A stretch of 64,000 nucleotides of DNA from Enterococcus rivorum (GTDB lineage Bacteria; Bacillota; Bacilli; Lactobacillales; Enterococcaceae), in assembly GCF_001742285.1 (NCBI RefSeq), contig NZ_MIEK01000023.1, positions 1 to 64,000 on the forward strand, written 5' to 3'. A model generated the notes under the pieces. That model worked only from the letters and a program-made list of their open reading frames with translations, was not told the DNA's origin and did no database searches. Positions 15,174-23,292 of the stretch are shown here, piece after piece (the stretch's first letter is position 1; every line of letters begins with the position of its first letter). The translations under genes and the position numbers were made by a program.

Positions 15174-18147
15174 CGAACAAAGACAATTTTTTGGCATATA
15201 TGCAGGGATTCCTTCTGATGAACAATTAGTCAAATACTTTCATTTAGATGACTATGATAAATCAGTTATTCAATCTTTACGTACTGAGAGCACACGTTTA
15301 GGATTCGCAGTCCAGTTAGGTTCTGTAAGGTTTTTAGGAACCTTTTTGTCGGAGTTTACTACAATTCCTGTGGAAGTAATAGATTATATTGCTGACCAGC
15401 TGTCTATTGATAGTAGTTACTTTGGTTTGTATACACGAATTCCCACAATTAAGGAACATGCTTTAATGATCCAAAAACTATACTCCTATCGTCAATTTAA
15501 TGATAAATCGGTTTTAGAGTATCTAGAAAAGTGGGTTTACGAAGGGGCTTGGTACTCTACAGAACAGGAATCATTGCTTACAGATCGATTCTTGAACAAA
15601 TGTATAAATGAAAAGATTCTACTTCCAGGATTGACTACATTTGAACGGTTCGTATCTCGTATCATAGAGGAAGTTTCAAAAGATATCGAAGAAACACTTA
15701 TCAATGTTCCTGATGAAAAAGAACTTGAGCGAATCGATCAATTAACTACACTGTTTCTTTCAAGTTCCACTGCTTTCTCTATAAAATTGGATGTTTTGAA
15801 AGAACCACTCAAGGATGTATCGTATTTTGAGATTAAACGGGGGTTTGAACGAGTAAAAGAGTTCAACTTGTTTGCAGTTGACTCATGGGATTTATCTTCT
15901 GTTCCTAAAGGAAAAGTAAAATTATTTGCCGAGTATACAGCGAAAACGAAAATTCAAAATATTCAACGTATGCCTCAAAACAAGCGTTTAGCGCACCTTA
16001 TTTCATTTATATCAGAGTACAGAGTCGTAGCAATGGATGAGTTGCTGTTAACATTAGAAAAATATTTTACTGGAATTATTAATTTAGCAAAGAAAAAAGA
16101 GCAAAAAGAACGTTTACGCTCATTAAAAGACTTGGATAATGCAGCAACCATGCTTTCTTTTGTTGTTGGAAATCTTATAGATAACCAAATATCTTCTGAA
16201 AATCTTGTAACGTATATTCAAACCTTACGTGAAAAACAAGAGGTAGTAGAAGCTGTATCAAAAGTAAATCGTATTGTTCGTAGCGATAAAGACCCCATAG
16301 CAATCAAAGAATTATTGAATTCCTATTCAAAATTTAAGCGATTGCTTCCTGATATTCTTACTTATATTCCTTTTTTGGTAAATGCTCCAGAAAGCAAAAT
16401 AGCTGGAGTATGGAATCTATTAAAGGAAAAAGGATATCAGAAAATTAGTGTAGAAGATTATAAGAGCATACAGAAGTTCCTTCCCCAAAAATGGCAAAAT
16501 TTTATAGAATTGAATCTTGATCAGACTGATAAAGGCATTGTAATTGCAGCAATAGAATTATTTATTAAAGGGTTAAAAGCGCATGTTGTTTATCTACCCT
16601 ATAGTCATCGTTACAATGATCCACTACAACATTTGATTCCAAAGAAATTGTGGGAAGAACAAAGAAAATCTTTTGTTAGCCAATTAGGTGTTGCAGAAAA
16701 AGGTGCACAAGCAGTAGACGCGTTTAAAACTAGCTTAGCCTTATCTTACGATGAAACAATAAGAAATTGGAAAGATAGTAACATGGCCAGAATAGAAGAA
16801 AAAAACGGGTGCTCTGAACTTGTCGTTATTCCAATAAAAAGAAGAGAAATACCCAATAAACTTAGCAGTTTTATCGTAAGTGTTTATAAACAAATGCCCA
16901 ATATAGATCTTCCAGAAAGTTTGTTAGAAATCAACCAACGTTTAGGCCTCACGGAGTGTTTTTCACATTTAACTGAAAATAAATCCCGAATGGAAGATCT
17001 TGATATAAGTATACTAGCAGTCTTGTTAGCAGAAGCTTGTAATATCGGTCTATCTCCTGTTTCAAAATCTAGTATGGAAAGTTTGAAGAATGATCGTCTG
17101 TCTTATGTAAGTCAAAATTATATCCGAATAGATACATTAACTGCTGCAAGTAATAAGATAGTGGAAGCATATCAAAAGCTGGCCTTGCCATATGTTTGGG
17201 GAAATGGCGAAATAGCTTCAGCTGATGGCATTCGATTTACAACACCAAAAAAATCGATTCATTCCGGTCACAATCCCAAATATTTTGGAAAGGGAAAAGG
17301 AATTACGTATTATAATTTTGTTTCAGATTCTTATGTAGGTTTTCATGGTATAGTCATTCCAGGAACTATACGAGACTCTGTGTACTTATTAGAAGGGTTA
17401 TTAAATCAAACAAGTATATTAACACCTGGACAGATTATGAGTGATACAGCAGGCTACAGTGACCTTGTTTTCGGACTATTTGGAATTTTAGGGTTTCAAT
17501 TTAGTCCAAGAATAGCAAAATCAAGTGAAACAAAAATTTGGAGAATAGATAAAAATGCAAACTATGGCCTATTAAAAGATCATTCAAAAAATTATGTCAA
17601 TATAGATCTTATAGAAAGGGAATGGGATGAGATATTACGCGTTGCTGGTTCTTTAAAATCTGGCACAGTACAAGCAAGTCATCTCATAAGAGCGTTACAG
17701 AATCAAGGAAATCCTACTTCTTTAGGAAAAGCAATAATCGAAGTTGGAAAGATATTCAAAACTAAACACCAATTGAGATACATGTCTGATGAAGAATATG
17801 CAAGAGGTATTCTAGAACAACTAAATAAAGGCGAATCTAAGCATAGCTTATATAGAAAAATATGTTACGGAAAAAACGGGCGAATCTATCAAAGTTATTT
17901 TGACGGTATGGAAAACCAACTGAATGCTTTAGGCCTTATAGCAAACATAATTATCTATTGGAACGCATTGTACATTGAACAGGCTGTCGCACAACTCCAA
18001 AATTTGGACTCAGGACGAGAAATAACTGAAGACAAATTACGATTATTATCGCCTTTAGTATCAGAACATATTAATTTTATGGGTAAATACTCTTTCAAAT
18101 ACAATGATCAGTTAAAAGACGGAGAACTTCGGCCTTTACGTCAGTAA
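15151..18147 (+). CDS. tnpA: Tn3-family transposase
   Basis: About 998 residues, the normal size for Tn3-family TnpA. The N-terminal half (DUF4158-like, starting RQFFGIYAGIPSDEQLVKYF) binds the 38-bp ends. The catalytic core has DDE residues at positions matching the family: Asp in SADGIRF (about 692), Asp in MSDTAGYSD (about 765) and Glu in LNKGESKH (about 895). In-frame ATGs occur at 15145, 15151, 15157 and 15166. AAGGA at 15141-15145 best serves 15151 or 15157. It overlaps tnpR and ends about 180 bases before the right terminal repeat. No frameshift seen. Confidence 0.95.
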   Translation: MPMKIMSNEQRQFFGIYAGIPSDEQLVKYFHLDDYDKSVIQSLRTESTRLGFAVQLGSVRFLGTFLSEFTTIPVEVIDYIADQLSIDSSYFGLYTRIPTIKEHALMIQKLYSYRQFNDKSVLEYLEKWVYEGAWYSTEQESLLTDRFLNKCINEKILLPGLTTFERFVSRIIEEVSKDIEETLINVPDEKELERIDQLTTLFLSSSTAFSIKLDVLKEPLKDVSYFEIKRGFERVKEFNLFAVDSWDLSSVPKGKVKLFAEYTAKTKIQNIQRMPQNKRLAHLISFISEYRVVAMDELLLTLEKYFTGIINLAKKKEQKERLRSLKDLDNAATMLSFVVGNLIDNQISSENLVTYIQTLREKQEVVEAVSKVNRIVRSDKDPIAIKELLNSYSKFKRLLPDILTYIPFLVNAPESKIAGVWNLLKEKGYQKISVEDYKSIQKFLPQKWQNFIELNLDQTDKGIVIAAIELFIKGLKAHVVYLPYSHRYNDPLQHLIPKKLWEEQRKSFVSQLGVAEKGAQAVDAFKTSLALSYDETIRNWKDSNMARIEEKNGCSELVVIPIKRREIPNKLSSFIVSVYKQMPNIDLPESLLEINQRLGLTECFSHLTENKSRMEDLDISILAVLLAEACNIGLSPVSKSSMESLKNDRLSYVSQNYIRIDTLTAASNKIVEAYQKLALPYVWGNGEIASADGIRFTTPKKSIHSGHNPKYFGKGKGITYYNFVSDSYVGFHGIVIPGTIRDSVYLLEGLLNQTSILTPGQIMSDTAGYSDLVFGLFGILGFQFSPRIAKSSETKIWRIDKNANYGLLKDHSKNYVNIDLIEREWDEILRVAGSLKSGTVQASHLIRALQNQGNPTSLGKAIIEVGKIFKTKHQLRYMSDEEYARGILEQLNKGESKHSLYRKICYGKNGRIYQSYFDGMENQLNALGLIANIIIYWNALYIEQAVAQLQNLDSGREITEDKLRLLSPLVSEHINFMGKYSFKYNDQLKDGELRPLRQ

Positions 18148-18153
18148 TATAGA

Positions 18154-18187
18154 AACTACTTTTCTAATATCAGAAGAGTAGTTTTTT
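18154..18187 (+). terminator. Terminator of tnpA
   Basis: Stem AACTACTTTTCT paired with AGAAGAGTAGTT, followed by TTTTTTCTT, seven bases after the tnpA stop. Confidence 0.75.
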
Positions 18188-18211
18188 CTTAATGTTCGTA
18201 TTTAGGACTAT

Positions 18212-18241
18212 ACCGTAAAATTTCGTACAACTGATCTGGAG
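18212..18241. repeat. Degenerate internal copy of the transposon terminal repeat
   Basis: TATACCGTAAAATTTCGT followed by ACAACTGAT repeats the inner two thirds of the right terminal repeat in the same orientation, then diverges before the GGACCCC tip. It lies about 114 bases inside the true end. A former end replaced by an outer copy, or an internal transposase-binding site, are the options. Confidence 0.65.
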
Positions 18242-18325
18242 ATAATCGCTTATTAAATGAGAAGATTATAATAATAAAAATTGAAAACGTTGATTTAACA
18301 GAGTTTTCAAAAAAATATAAGAAAA

Positions 18326-18363
18326 TATACCGTAAAATTTCGTTCCACTGATACGTGGACCCC
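18326..18363 (-). repeat. Tn3-family right terminal inverted repeat (38 bp)
   Basis: Perfect 38/38 reverse complement of the left end, finishing GTGGACCCC. Confidence 0.95.
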
Positions 18364-18391
18364 AAAAATTGAAGTAAATTGAGCGAAACTC

Positions 18392-18420
18392 TTGATTTCT
18401 TCCGATTTCGGAAGTATAAT
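18392..18420 (+). promoter_or_regulatory. Sigma-A promoter with a palindromic operator in its spacer
   Basis: -35 TTGATT (18392-18397), exactly 17 bases, then -10 TATAAT (18415-18420). The spacer holds the palindrome CTTCCGATTTCGGAAG (18399-18414). A dimeric repressor bound there would block RNA polymerase. It drives the orphan gene at 18493, about 28 bases outside the transposon. Confidence 0.75.
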
Positions 18421-18492
18421 AGTGTTATAAGGTTGGGATAAGGAAATAGCACTTCCGCTTAATCTTAAATAAATTAAAAGAGGATGAATGAA

Positions 18493-18921
18493 ATGAAAAT
18501 GAATAAGATTAACGGACTGGATGTACACGAAATAGCAGGGATTTATTATGTAACTGAAAATGAAAAAGTAGCAGATCAATTAGAGAATTTGCTGAATAAA
18601 TTCCAAGTAACATGCGAAGAGATGGATGATAGAATTAAATACAGCGACTTAGCAATGACGGTGATTAATGATAATCTTGGTGTAGTTACTCCAGTAGAAT
18701 TCAACTCTACTGTATCTAAATATCAAATTAAATATGATTATCTAGTTTGTTTTCTGAAAGAAAACATTGTCATTGTTATTGAAGAAGAAGATCCTAAAGA
18801 GTACCATTTTTCTGATGTGTCAAAAGAATTGCTAGAAAAAGCTATTGAAAAATGGGAGCAAAATAACACATATGATGAGGTATACGATATTAATAATTTT
18901 GATACGTATGTAACTATTTAG
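18493..18921 (+). CDS. Hypothetical small acidic protein
   Basis: I do not recognise this 142-residue protein. It is acidic, without signal peptide or membrane helix, with a predicted mix of helix and strand (YDYLVCFLKENIVIVIEEED) and an Asp/Asn/Tyr-rich end. ATGs occur at 18484, 18493 and 18499; AGAGG at 18479-18483 favours 18493. It has its own strong promoter with a palindromic operator and its own terminator, so it is a single-gene unit. It lies between a transposon and a toxin operon, which hints at an accessory or immunity-type role, but nothing in the sequence proves this. Confidence 0.7.
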   Translation: MKMNKINGLDVHEIAGIYYVTENEKVADQLENLLNKFQVTCEEMDDRIKYSDLAMTVINDNLGVVTPVEFNSTVSKYQIKYDYLVCFLKENIVIVIEEEDPKEYHFSDVSKELLEKAIEKWEQNNTYDEVYDINNFDTYVTI

Positions 18922-18925
18922 AACA

Positions 18926-18960
18926 AAAAAGGCAAGGAATAGCACTCCTTGCCTTATTCT
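18926..18960 (+). terminator. Terminator
   Basis: Stem GGCAAGGA paired with TCCTTGCC, preceded by A6 and followed by TTATTCT. Confidence 0.75.
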
Positions 18961-19021
18961 CTAATTAAAGAGAATGAATAAATTTATTATACATTACTTG
19001 AAAATAGAAAGGAAGCAGACA

Positions 19022-19498
19022 ATGAATTTGTTAGATAAATTTTTGAATAAAAGAAATTTAACTAGACAACAGTTATCTAATATTAGTGGCTACTCAACAG
19101 GGAGGTTGTTTGACTATAACAATAAAGAGTTAAATAAGTATCCAGTAGCGTTACTGCGAACACTCGCTAAGATCAGCAGTATGAGTTTAACGGACACACT
19201 AAAGGAATTAGAGGAAATTGAAGCCAGTTATGATTCTCTTCTAGGCTTCAGGAAGCTGTTAGAACAATACGAATTATCTTTTCCTGACTTGGAATTTGAG
19301 TTGTATTGCACTATCAAAGATCTGGAAAGTTTAAAAGTAAAAGTAGAGCCTTTTACTTTTAATAGATTTGAAGAAGAGGGTCATAATAATATTGCTTCTG
19401 ATTGCAGAAAAGCAATGGAAAATGCGATTAGTATGTTGTCAGAAGCTCTGGAGAATGTCCGTAAAGGAAAAGCTCCTTTTGAAGATGAAGAAATTTAA
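19022..19498 (+). CDS. Putative Xre-like helix-turn-helix protein
   Basis: A 158-residue cytoplasmic protein. Residues about 1-55 resemble a Xre-type helix-turn-helix (LDKFLNKRNLTRQQLSNISGYSTGRLFDYN...), followed by a helical, acidic C-terminal part of unknown function. The ATG at 19022 has the ribosome site GAAAGGAAG; an upstream in-frame ATG at 18974 has none. It could be the repressor acting on the palindromic promoter at 18392, since the two genes are neighbours, but this is only inference. A terminator follows, isolating it from the LXG operon. Confidence 0.7.
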   Translation: MNLLDKFLNKRNLTRQQLSNISGYSTGRLFDYNNKELNKYPVALLRTLAKISSMSLTDTLKELEEIEASYDSLLGFRKLLEQYELSFPDLEFELYCTIKDLESLKVKVEPFTFNRFEEEGHNNIASDCRKAMENAISMLSEALENVRKGKAPFEDEEI

Positions 19499-19518
19499 TT
19501 ATTAAAAGTGGTTCAATA

Positions 19519-19548
19519 AAAAGAGGTGAGTTTTCCCCTCTTTTTTTG
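19519..19548 (+). terminator. Terminator
   Basis: Stem AAAGAGG paired with CCTCTTT, followed by a T-rich tail, right after the helix-turn-helix gene. Confidence 0.75.
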
Positions 19549-19636
19549 TAAAAATATTGTGTTTCAGTTCAAACTTCGTTACTCTAATTATAAGGAAAAT
19601 AGTTTTGTTCCTATAATTTATGAGGAGTTGATTGTT

Positions 19637-19945
19637 GTGGGGAAGATAGTCAGTAATTCTAGTGTGGCTAGTCAAGTTTCTGCTTCAATGAGTCAAGCAG
19701 CAAATACGTTGGCCGCAATCAATACACAACCAAGCGAAGCAGGGGGAACGACCGTTAATGGGAATACAAATGCCAAAAACTCTATTCAAAAAGCGAACCA
19801 GTCTGTGAAACGATTGGTTGCAGCGTTTAACAAAGATATTGATAATGTACATACAGTAGCAAAAGAATTTGAACGTGTCGATCAAGTGATTCAACAAAAA
19901 GTGGCCGCTTTAGATCCTTTCTCTGGTCTGAAGGGACGTGGATAG
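19637..19945 (+). CDS. LXG-associated small helical protein (TIGR04197-like)
   Basis: A 102-residue, Ser/Asn/Gln-rich helical protein resembling the TIGR04197 family of type VII secretion-associated proteins. These precede LXG toxins and act as targeting partners for the LXG domain. It has no signal peptide, as expected for type VII cargo. The start is GTG at 19637, nine bases after GAGGAG; in-frame codons farther upstream lack a ribosome site. Only two bases separate it from the next gene, so it is first in a four-gene operon (partner, partner, LXG toxin, candidate immunity). Confidence 0.8.
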   Translation: MGKIVSNSSVASQVSASMSQAANTLAAINTQPSEAGGTTVNGNTNAKNSIQKANQSVKRLVAAFNKDIDNVHTVAKEFERVDQVIQQKVAALDPFSGLKGRG

Positions 19946-19947
19946 TA

Positions 19948-20316
19948 GTGGAAGAACAACTAATCAGAAGAAAACTTTGGGACAACGCTGAAGCACAAGA
20001 CGAAAATAGCTATAACATTCGCCTTCAGGAAGAAAATATTACTCAATTGGAATCGATCTACACGCAACAAAACCAATTTTTCAATGAATTACAAGGCAAA
20101 TGGCAGGAGCATGAACTAGGCAGTTACCTTGCTGAAGCCAGGGATGAATTAATTTACTGTCAACAAAAGAGTTTAGCTTTGGTAACAGACGAAATGGACG
20201 AATTAGTGAGCCAGAAAAGGCAGTTAATGGATCAGGAAGAGCAGTTTTCTAATGAGCTACACACTTTTTTAGCAACTCCTTCAGATAAAAAGGAGGAGTC
20301 AAATCATGTCGATTAA
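19948..20316 (+). CDS. LXG-associated coiled-coil partner (DUF3958-like)
   Basis: A 122-residue, strongly helical, Gln/Glu-rich protein of the type that sits second in enterococcal and listerial LXG operons (DUF3958-like). These partners are thought to pair with the LXG helical stalk and form a pre-secretion complex for the type VII system. The start is GTG at 19948. Its end overlaps the toxin gene by 11 bases, with the AAAAAGGAGGAG ribosome site for the toxin inside it. No type VII machinery (EssB, EssC) is in this window. Confidence 0.75.
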   Translation: MEEQLIRRKLWDNAEAQDENSYNIRLQEENITQLESIYTQQNQFFNELQGKWQEHELGSYLAEARDELIYCQQKSLALVTDEMDELVSQKRQLMDQEEQFSNELHTFLATPSDKKEESNHVD

Positions 20317-21721
20317 TATGTTTTTAGGGGAAGTGAGATCTCAATCTAATAGTGCTACACAGATGGCCAATGCCTACTCTGATGGAATGATTCATATAAG
20401 AAGCAGCATTGATCAATTTTTGAACGCCCCCTTGTCAGGAAAGACCTATGATTCAGCAAAACGCTACTTCTCCACTGTTTACCCACCTTTAGCAAATGCA
20501 GTAACAATGCTTTGTGAGTCATTAACTGAAGCTCACAGAAAGTTTCCGGAAGAGTTTGAAGCGCAAGTGGCCAGCTGCGATGTTCAAGAAGATGAATTGA
20601 TTGAGGATATCCAACGAGCAAGAAACATTATTATCCAACAAAGCAATGTGTTAGATCGATTGAAAGAGCCAAATCAATTTCTTGAACAAAGTATTATGAG
20701 AATGCAGGATGTTGTACAGAAATTACAACAGAAGCTAGACAAACTAAGAGCTTTTAACGCCCAATCTTCCAGTATATTTTCAGAAGTAGAAGCAGCACAA
20801 CAATTAGTAGACCAGGCACTAGCAGAAATAGAAGGTGGGTCTTCTTGGAATGCAAGTACAGGAACGTTTGATTTAAACAAGATGAATTTAAAATGGATTA
20901 CGCCTATTGCAGCTGCATGGGAAACAAGATCCAAAAAGATTAAAGCTAAAGTTGAAGCTTATAATTTAGCCAATCAAGAAGTGACCTACACATTTGATGA
21001 TTATGGAAATGTGACAGGGGTTTATGTGGATGGTATATTTAATAGAGAAGCGACTGATATCGTTCAGGAAGCCGTTCGGACTAGAAATGTTGACCTAATC
21101 AAAGGATTTGGTGCAGGGTTTCTTGACCAGCTGTCAAAAAATAATGGCCAAGCGTTGTTAGATCAGTTATTTGGTGAACGGTTTGTTGATCCTAGTTTAT
21201 TGGGAACAAAGGGATATGAGAATGGACGTTTTGTTGGGAATCTCTTCGGTTTAGTCCAAAGTGGTGCAGAGTTTTTAGGCGGTGGACTTTGGTTTCTTGC
21301 GAATGGTTTTGCAGGAACAGCAACGGCACCAGAAACTGGAGGAGTCAGCTTAACCCTTGTTCCAAGTGCAGCAGCTCAAACAGGTTTAATATGGGGACAT
21401 GCTGGATCGATTGCTGTTAGTGCTTGGGGAGATTTGACAGGTGGCGGCTCTTATAGAAATCAAGATGGAGAATGGGGTTCAGGCTCTTTTGATTCACCAG
21501 AAGATTCTTTAGAGGTTCACTTCAAGAAGCATGGGAAAGAAGTTGGCGCTGAAAATATTGAACAATATCAAAGAAAAGCGCAAGAATTTGCAAGAACAGT
21601 AAAAAAAGGTGTTAAAGGTACGGATGTTCCAGGTAGTACACCAGGTGTAAAAAGATTTCGAAAGAATGGTAAATATATTGATTTAGCGCCAGATGGCTCA
21701 ATAATTTCATTTGGAAAATAG
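20306..21721 (+). CDS. LXG-domain polymorphic toxin with a BECR-like nuclease tail
   Basis: A 471-residue type VII-secreted effector. Residues about 1-200 form the LXG helical domain (MFLGEVRSQSNSATQMANAY..., LSGKTYDSAKRYF). The middle (about 260-380) is Gly/Ala-rich with hydrophobic helices (FGAGFLDQL, GLVQSGAEFLGGGLWFLANG). The last 80 residues begin HFKKHGKEVGAENIEQYQ and end RKNGKYIDLAPDGSIISFGK. The HFxKHGxE start and the terminal DGxIxxF strand resemble the Barnase-EndoU-ColicinE5/D-RelE (BECR) RNase toxins of contact-dependent systems. Nuclease activity is inferred. A candidate immunity gene lies 18 bases downstream. Confidence 0.85.
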   Translation: MSINMFLGEVRSQSNSATQMANAYSDGMIHIRSSIDQFLNAPLSGKTYDSAKRYFSTVYPPLANAVTMLCESLTEAHRKFPEEFEAQVASCDVQEDELIEDIQRARNIIIQQSNVLDRLKEPNQFLEQSIMRMQDVVQKLQQKLDKLRAFNAQSSSIFSEVEAAQQLVDQALAEIEGGSSWNASTGTFDLNKMNLKWITPIAAAWETRSKKIKAKVEAYNLANQEVTYTFDDYGNVTGVYVDGIFNREATDIVQEAVRTRNVDLIKGFGAGFLDQLSKNNGQALLDQLFGERFVDPSLLGTKGYENGRFVGNLFGLVQSGAEFLGGGLWFLANGFAGTATAPETGGVSLTLVPSAAAQTGLIWGHAGSIAVSAWGDLTGGGSYRNQDGEWGSGSFDSPEDSLEVHFKKHGKEVGAENIEQYQRKAQEFARTVKKGVKGTDVPGSTPGVKRFRKNGKYIDLAPDGSIISFGK

Positions 21722-21739
21722 ACAGAAAGGAGAAAATTC

Positions 21740-22144
21740 ATGCCTAAACATGACTTTACGATAGTTCCACATTCAGAAAAATTAACTTATAAAGATGTGG
21801 AGTTGAAAGATGCAGTTTCAGTGGACGATGCTCTGATTCTATATTTACTAGATTCTTTACAATGGGTAGAATCTAGCTGGAATGATATTTTCAAAAAAAA
21901 TATAGGTATTAATTATTATGGGGTTACTTTTTTTGTTGGAGAAGAAATAACACATTTAAAATCGATATTGGAGAGTTGGGTATCCCTTTTCAAAAATGCG
22001 CCGAATGAATTTACAATGCAAAAAGCAATTTATCCAGAAGAACCTTTTTTCAAAGAAAATATATTGAAAGAATTGCTAAGTGTAATCAAATTATGTGACA
22101 CGGCTCTGTTGGAAAATAATGTACTCGTTCACTACGGTATTTAA
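21740..22144 (+). CDS. Candidate immunity protein for the LXG toxin
   Basis: A 134-residue, acidic, soluble protein of no family I recognise. It lies immediately after the toxin gene, with an AGAAAGGAG ribosome site, and a terminator follows it. Position directly downstream of a polymorphic toxin and before the operon end is the standard place for the cognate immunity gene. It contains aromatic-rich helices (LQWVESSWNDIF) and no membrane segment, which fits neutralising a cytoplasmic nuclease. The function is inferred from context only. Confidence 0.65.
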   Translation: MPKHDFTIVPHSEKLTYKDVELKDAVSVDDALILYLLDSLQWVESSWNDIFKKNIGINYYGVTFFVGEEITHLKSILESWVSLFKNAPNEFTMQKAIYPEEPFFKENILKELLSVIKLCDTALLENNVLVHYGI

Positions 22145-22164
22145 AATTTGAAAAAACAATAATT

Positions 22165-22207
22165 AAAAAGGATTGTTTCTGATTTTAAGATTAGAAGCAG
22201 TCTTTTT
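22165..22207 (+). terminator. Terminator of the LXG operon
   Basis: Imperfect stem of AAAAAGGATTGTTTCTGAT with ATTAGAAGCAGTCTTTTT. It also lies before the convergent Abi-alpha gene. Confidence 0.6.
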
Positions 22208-22346
22208 CGCTATCAATACTTATAAGAAACGATACGTTGAATCAATACATTAAAACTAGCTTTCATATACTATCATTTATTACTATCAAAAGAAAAAAGC
22301 ACCTATTTTTGAATAAACAAGTGCTAGAATTTGAAATATACCCATG

Positions 22347-23213
22347 TTAGTTTGATAAGCAAACTTTACTAAAAGCTTCTCCGAAAGGTTTTAGACTTGC
22401 AATGCCTTTTTGAAGAGAGACTCTTCTGTTTAATAATGTTTTAATCATATCTTGTTGTTCTGTACTTGATGTAGAATCCATAAGCCCCTCATAGCGGGAG
22501 TTTTCTTCATTAATCTTATTAACGATTTCCTTAAATATACCCATGTTCTCGAAAATAGAATAATCAGAAGATTTTCTAAACCTTGTATATGATAAATCAA
22601 CTAATCCTAATCTTTCCAAATTATTTAATGATGTTGCGATAGTGGCAATCTTATACTCTGGATTTTTAGATAAGTACAAATTAGTAAATTCTACATTGTA
22701 CCCTTCGTCAGTTCTTATACTTCTAATTTCTGCTATAGGTATACCACCATTATCTTCGAACAATTCTTTTAGTATTGCAGCGTCAATAGGAGACATATTT
22801 TTTACTATCTCAACGAATGATTGTTGAGCAATTTCATTTTTCGTTTTATCCATAGAACTTGCAATCAATTTAGCAAACATTTCCCGAGTATGCTTTTCAC
22901 CACTATAGTCATTTAAGGCAGACATAGAAGGCCCAGCAATGTTTTCTCGGGGATGCTGTATATTTTCAGGTGATATTTTAAGACACTCTTTGCTTACTGA
23001 CTTTAAAGACTTTTGCATATCTTCTTCAAATTTTTTTAAATACGCATTATCTTCTATACGAGCCTTTTCAGCGGCTAAAGAAAATTTTCTTCCTATACGG
23101 ACATAGAACATATCGTTAAGTGCGTGGATTGGTGTATAGTCGCCTTTAGTGGAAAGTGCGACCCCTAAAGATCCGAAAGATGTTATTATTGACAGAATAT
23201 TTAAATCATCCAT
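22347..23213 (-). CDS. Abi-alpha / DUF4393 family protein (putative phage defence)
   Basis: A 288-residue protein with the DUF4393 (Abi-alpha) hallmarks: GPSMSALNDYS near 95, then EMFAKLIASSMDKTKN and SFVEIVKNMSPIDAAILKEL. The family was named for abortive infection systems in lactic acid bacteria, but the mechanism is not settled. The C-terminal half has a winged-helix-like segment (TSLNNLERLGLVDLS). It is transcribed alone on the minus strand, with a GGGGAGG ribosome site at the start. Neighbours are an LXG toxin operon and a tyrosine recombinase, a typical conflict-gene setting. The family call is firm; the phage-defence role is inferred. Confidence 0.82.
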   Translation of the reverse strand: MDDLNILSIITSFGSLGVALSTKGDYTPIHALNDMFYVRIGRKFSLAAEKARIEDNAYLKKFEEDMQKSLKSVSKECLKISPENIQHPRENIAGPSMSALNDYSGEKHTREMFAKLIASSMDKTKNEIAQQSFVEIVKNMSPIDAAILKELFEDNGGIPIAEIRSIRTDEGYNVEFTNLYLSKNPEYKIATIATSLNNLERLGLVDLSYTRFRKSSDYSIFENMGIFKEIVNKINEENSRYEGLMDSTSSTEQQDMIKTLLNRRVSLQKGIASLKPFGEAFSKVCLSN

Positions 23214-23292
23214 TTAAAAACCTCCCCTAAATATATTTTTTATCTTAATGTAAAGTATAAGGAGAAATGTCTAACTAGTAAAGAATAAATAG

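Larger units (their letters stand above)
14322..18363. mobile_element. Minimal Tn3-family transposon
   Basis: A 4042-base unit bounded by 38-bp inverted repeats that match at all 38 positions (14322-14359 and 18326-18363), beginning GGGGTCCACGTATCAGTGG. GGGG-starting 38-bp ends are the Tn3-family signature. It carries only a res site, a serine resolvase and a Tn3 transposase, with no passenger gene. The 5 bases outside the ends differ (TAATA left, AAAAA right), so there is no target duplication. Transposase and resolvase look intact. Confidence 0.93.
18148..18492. other. Transposon right end and downstream promoter region
   Basis: Contains the tnpA terminator, a degenerate internal copy of the terminal repeat (about 18212-18241), the true right repeat (18326-18363) and a strong promoter for the next gene (18392-18420). 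No gene is seen. Confidence 0.7.
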
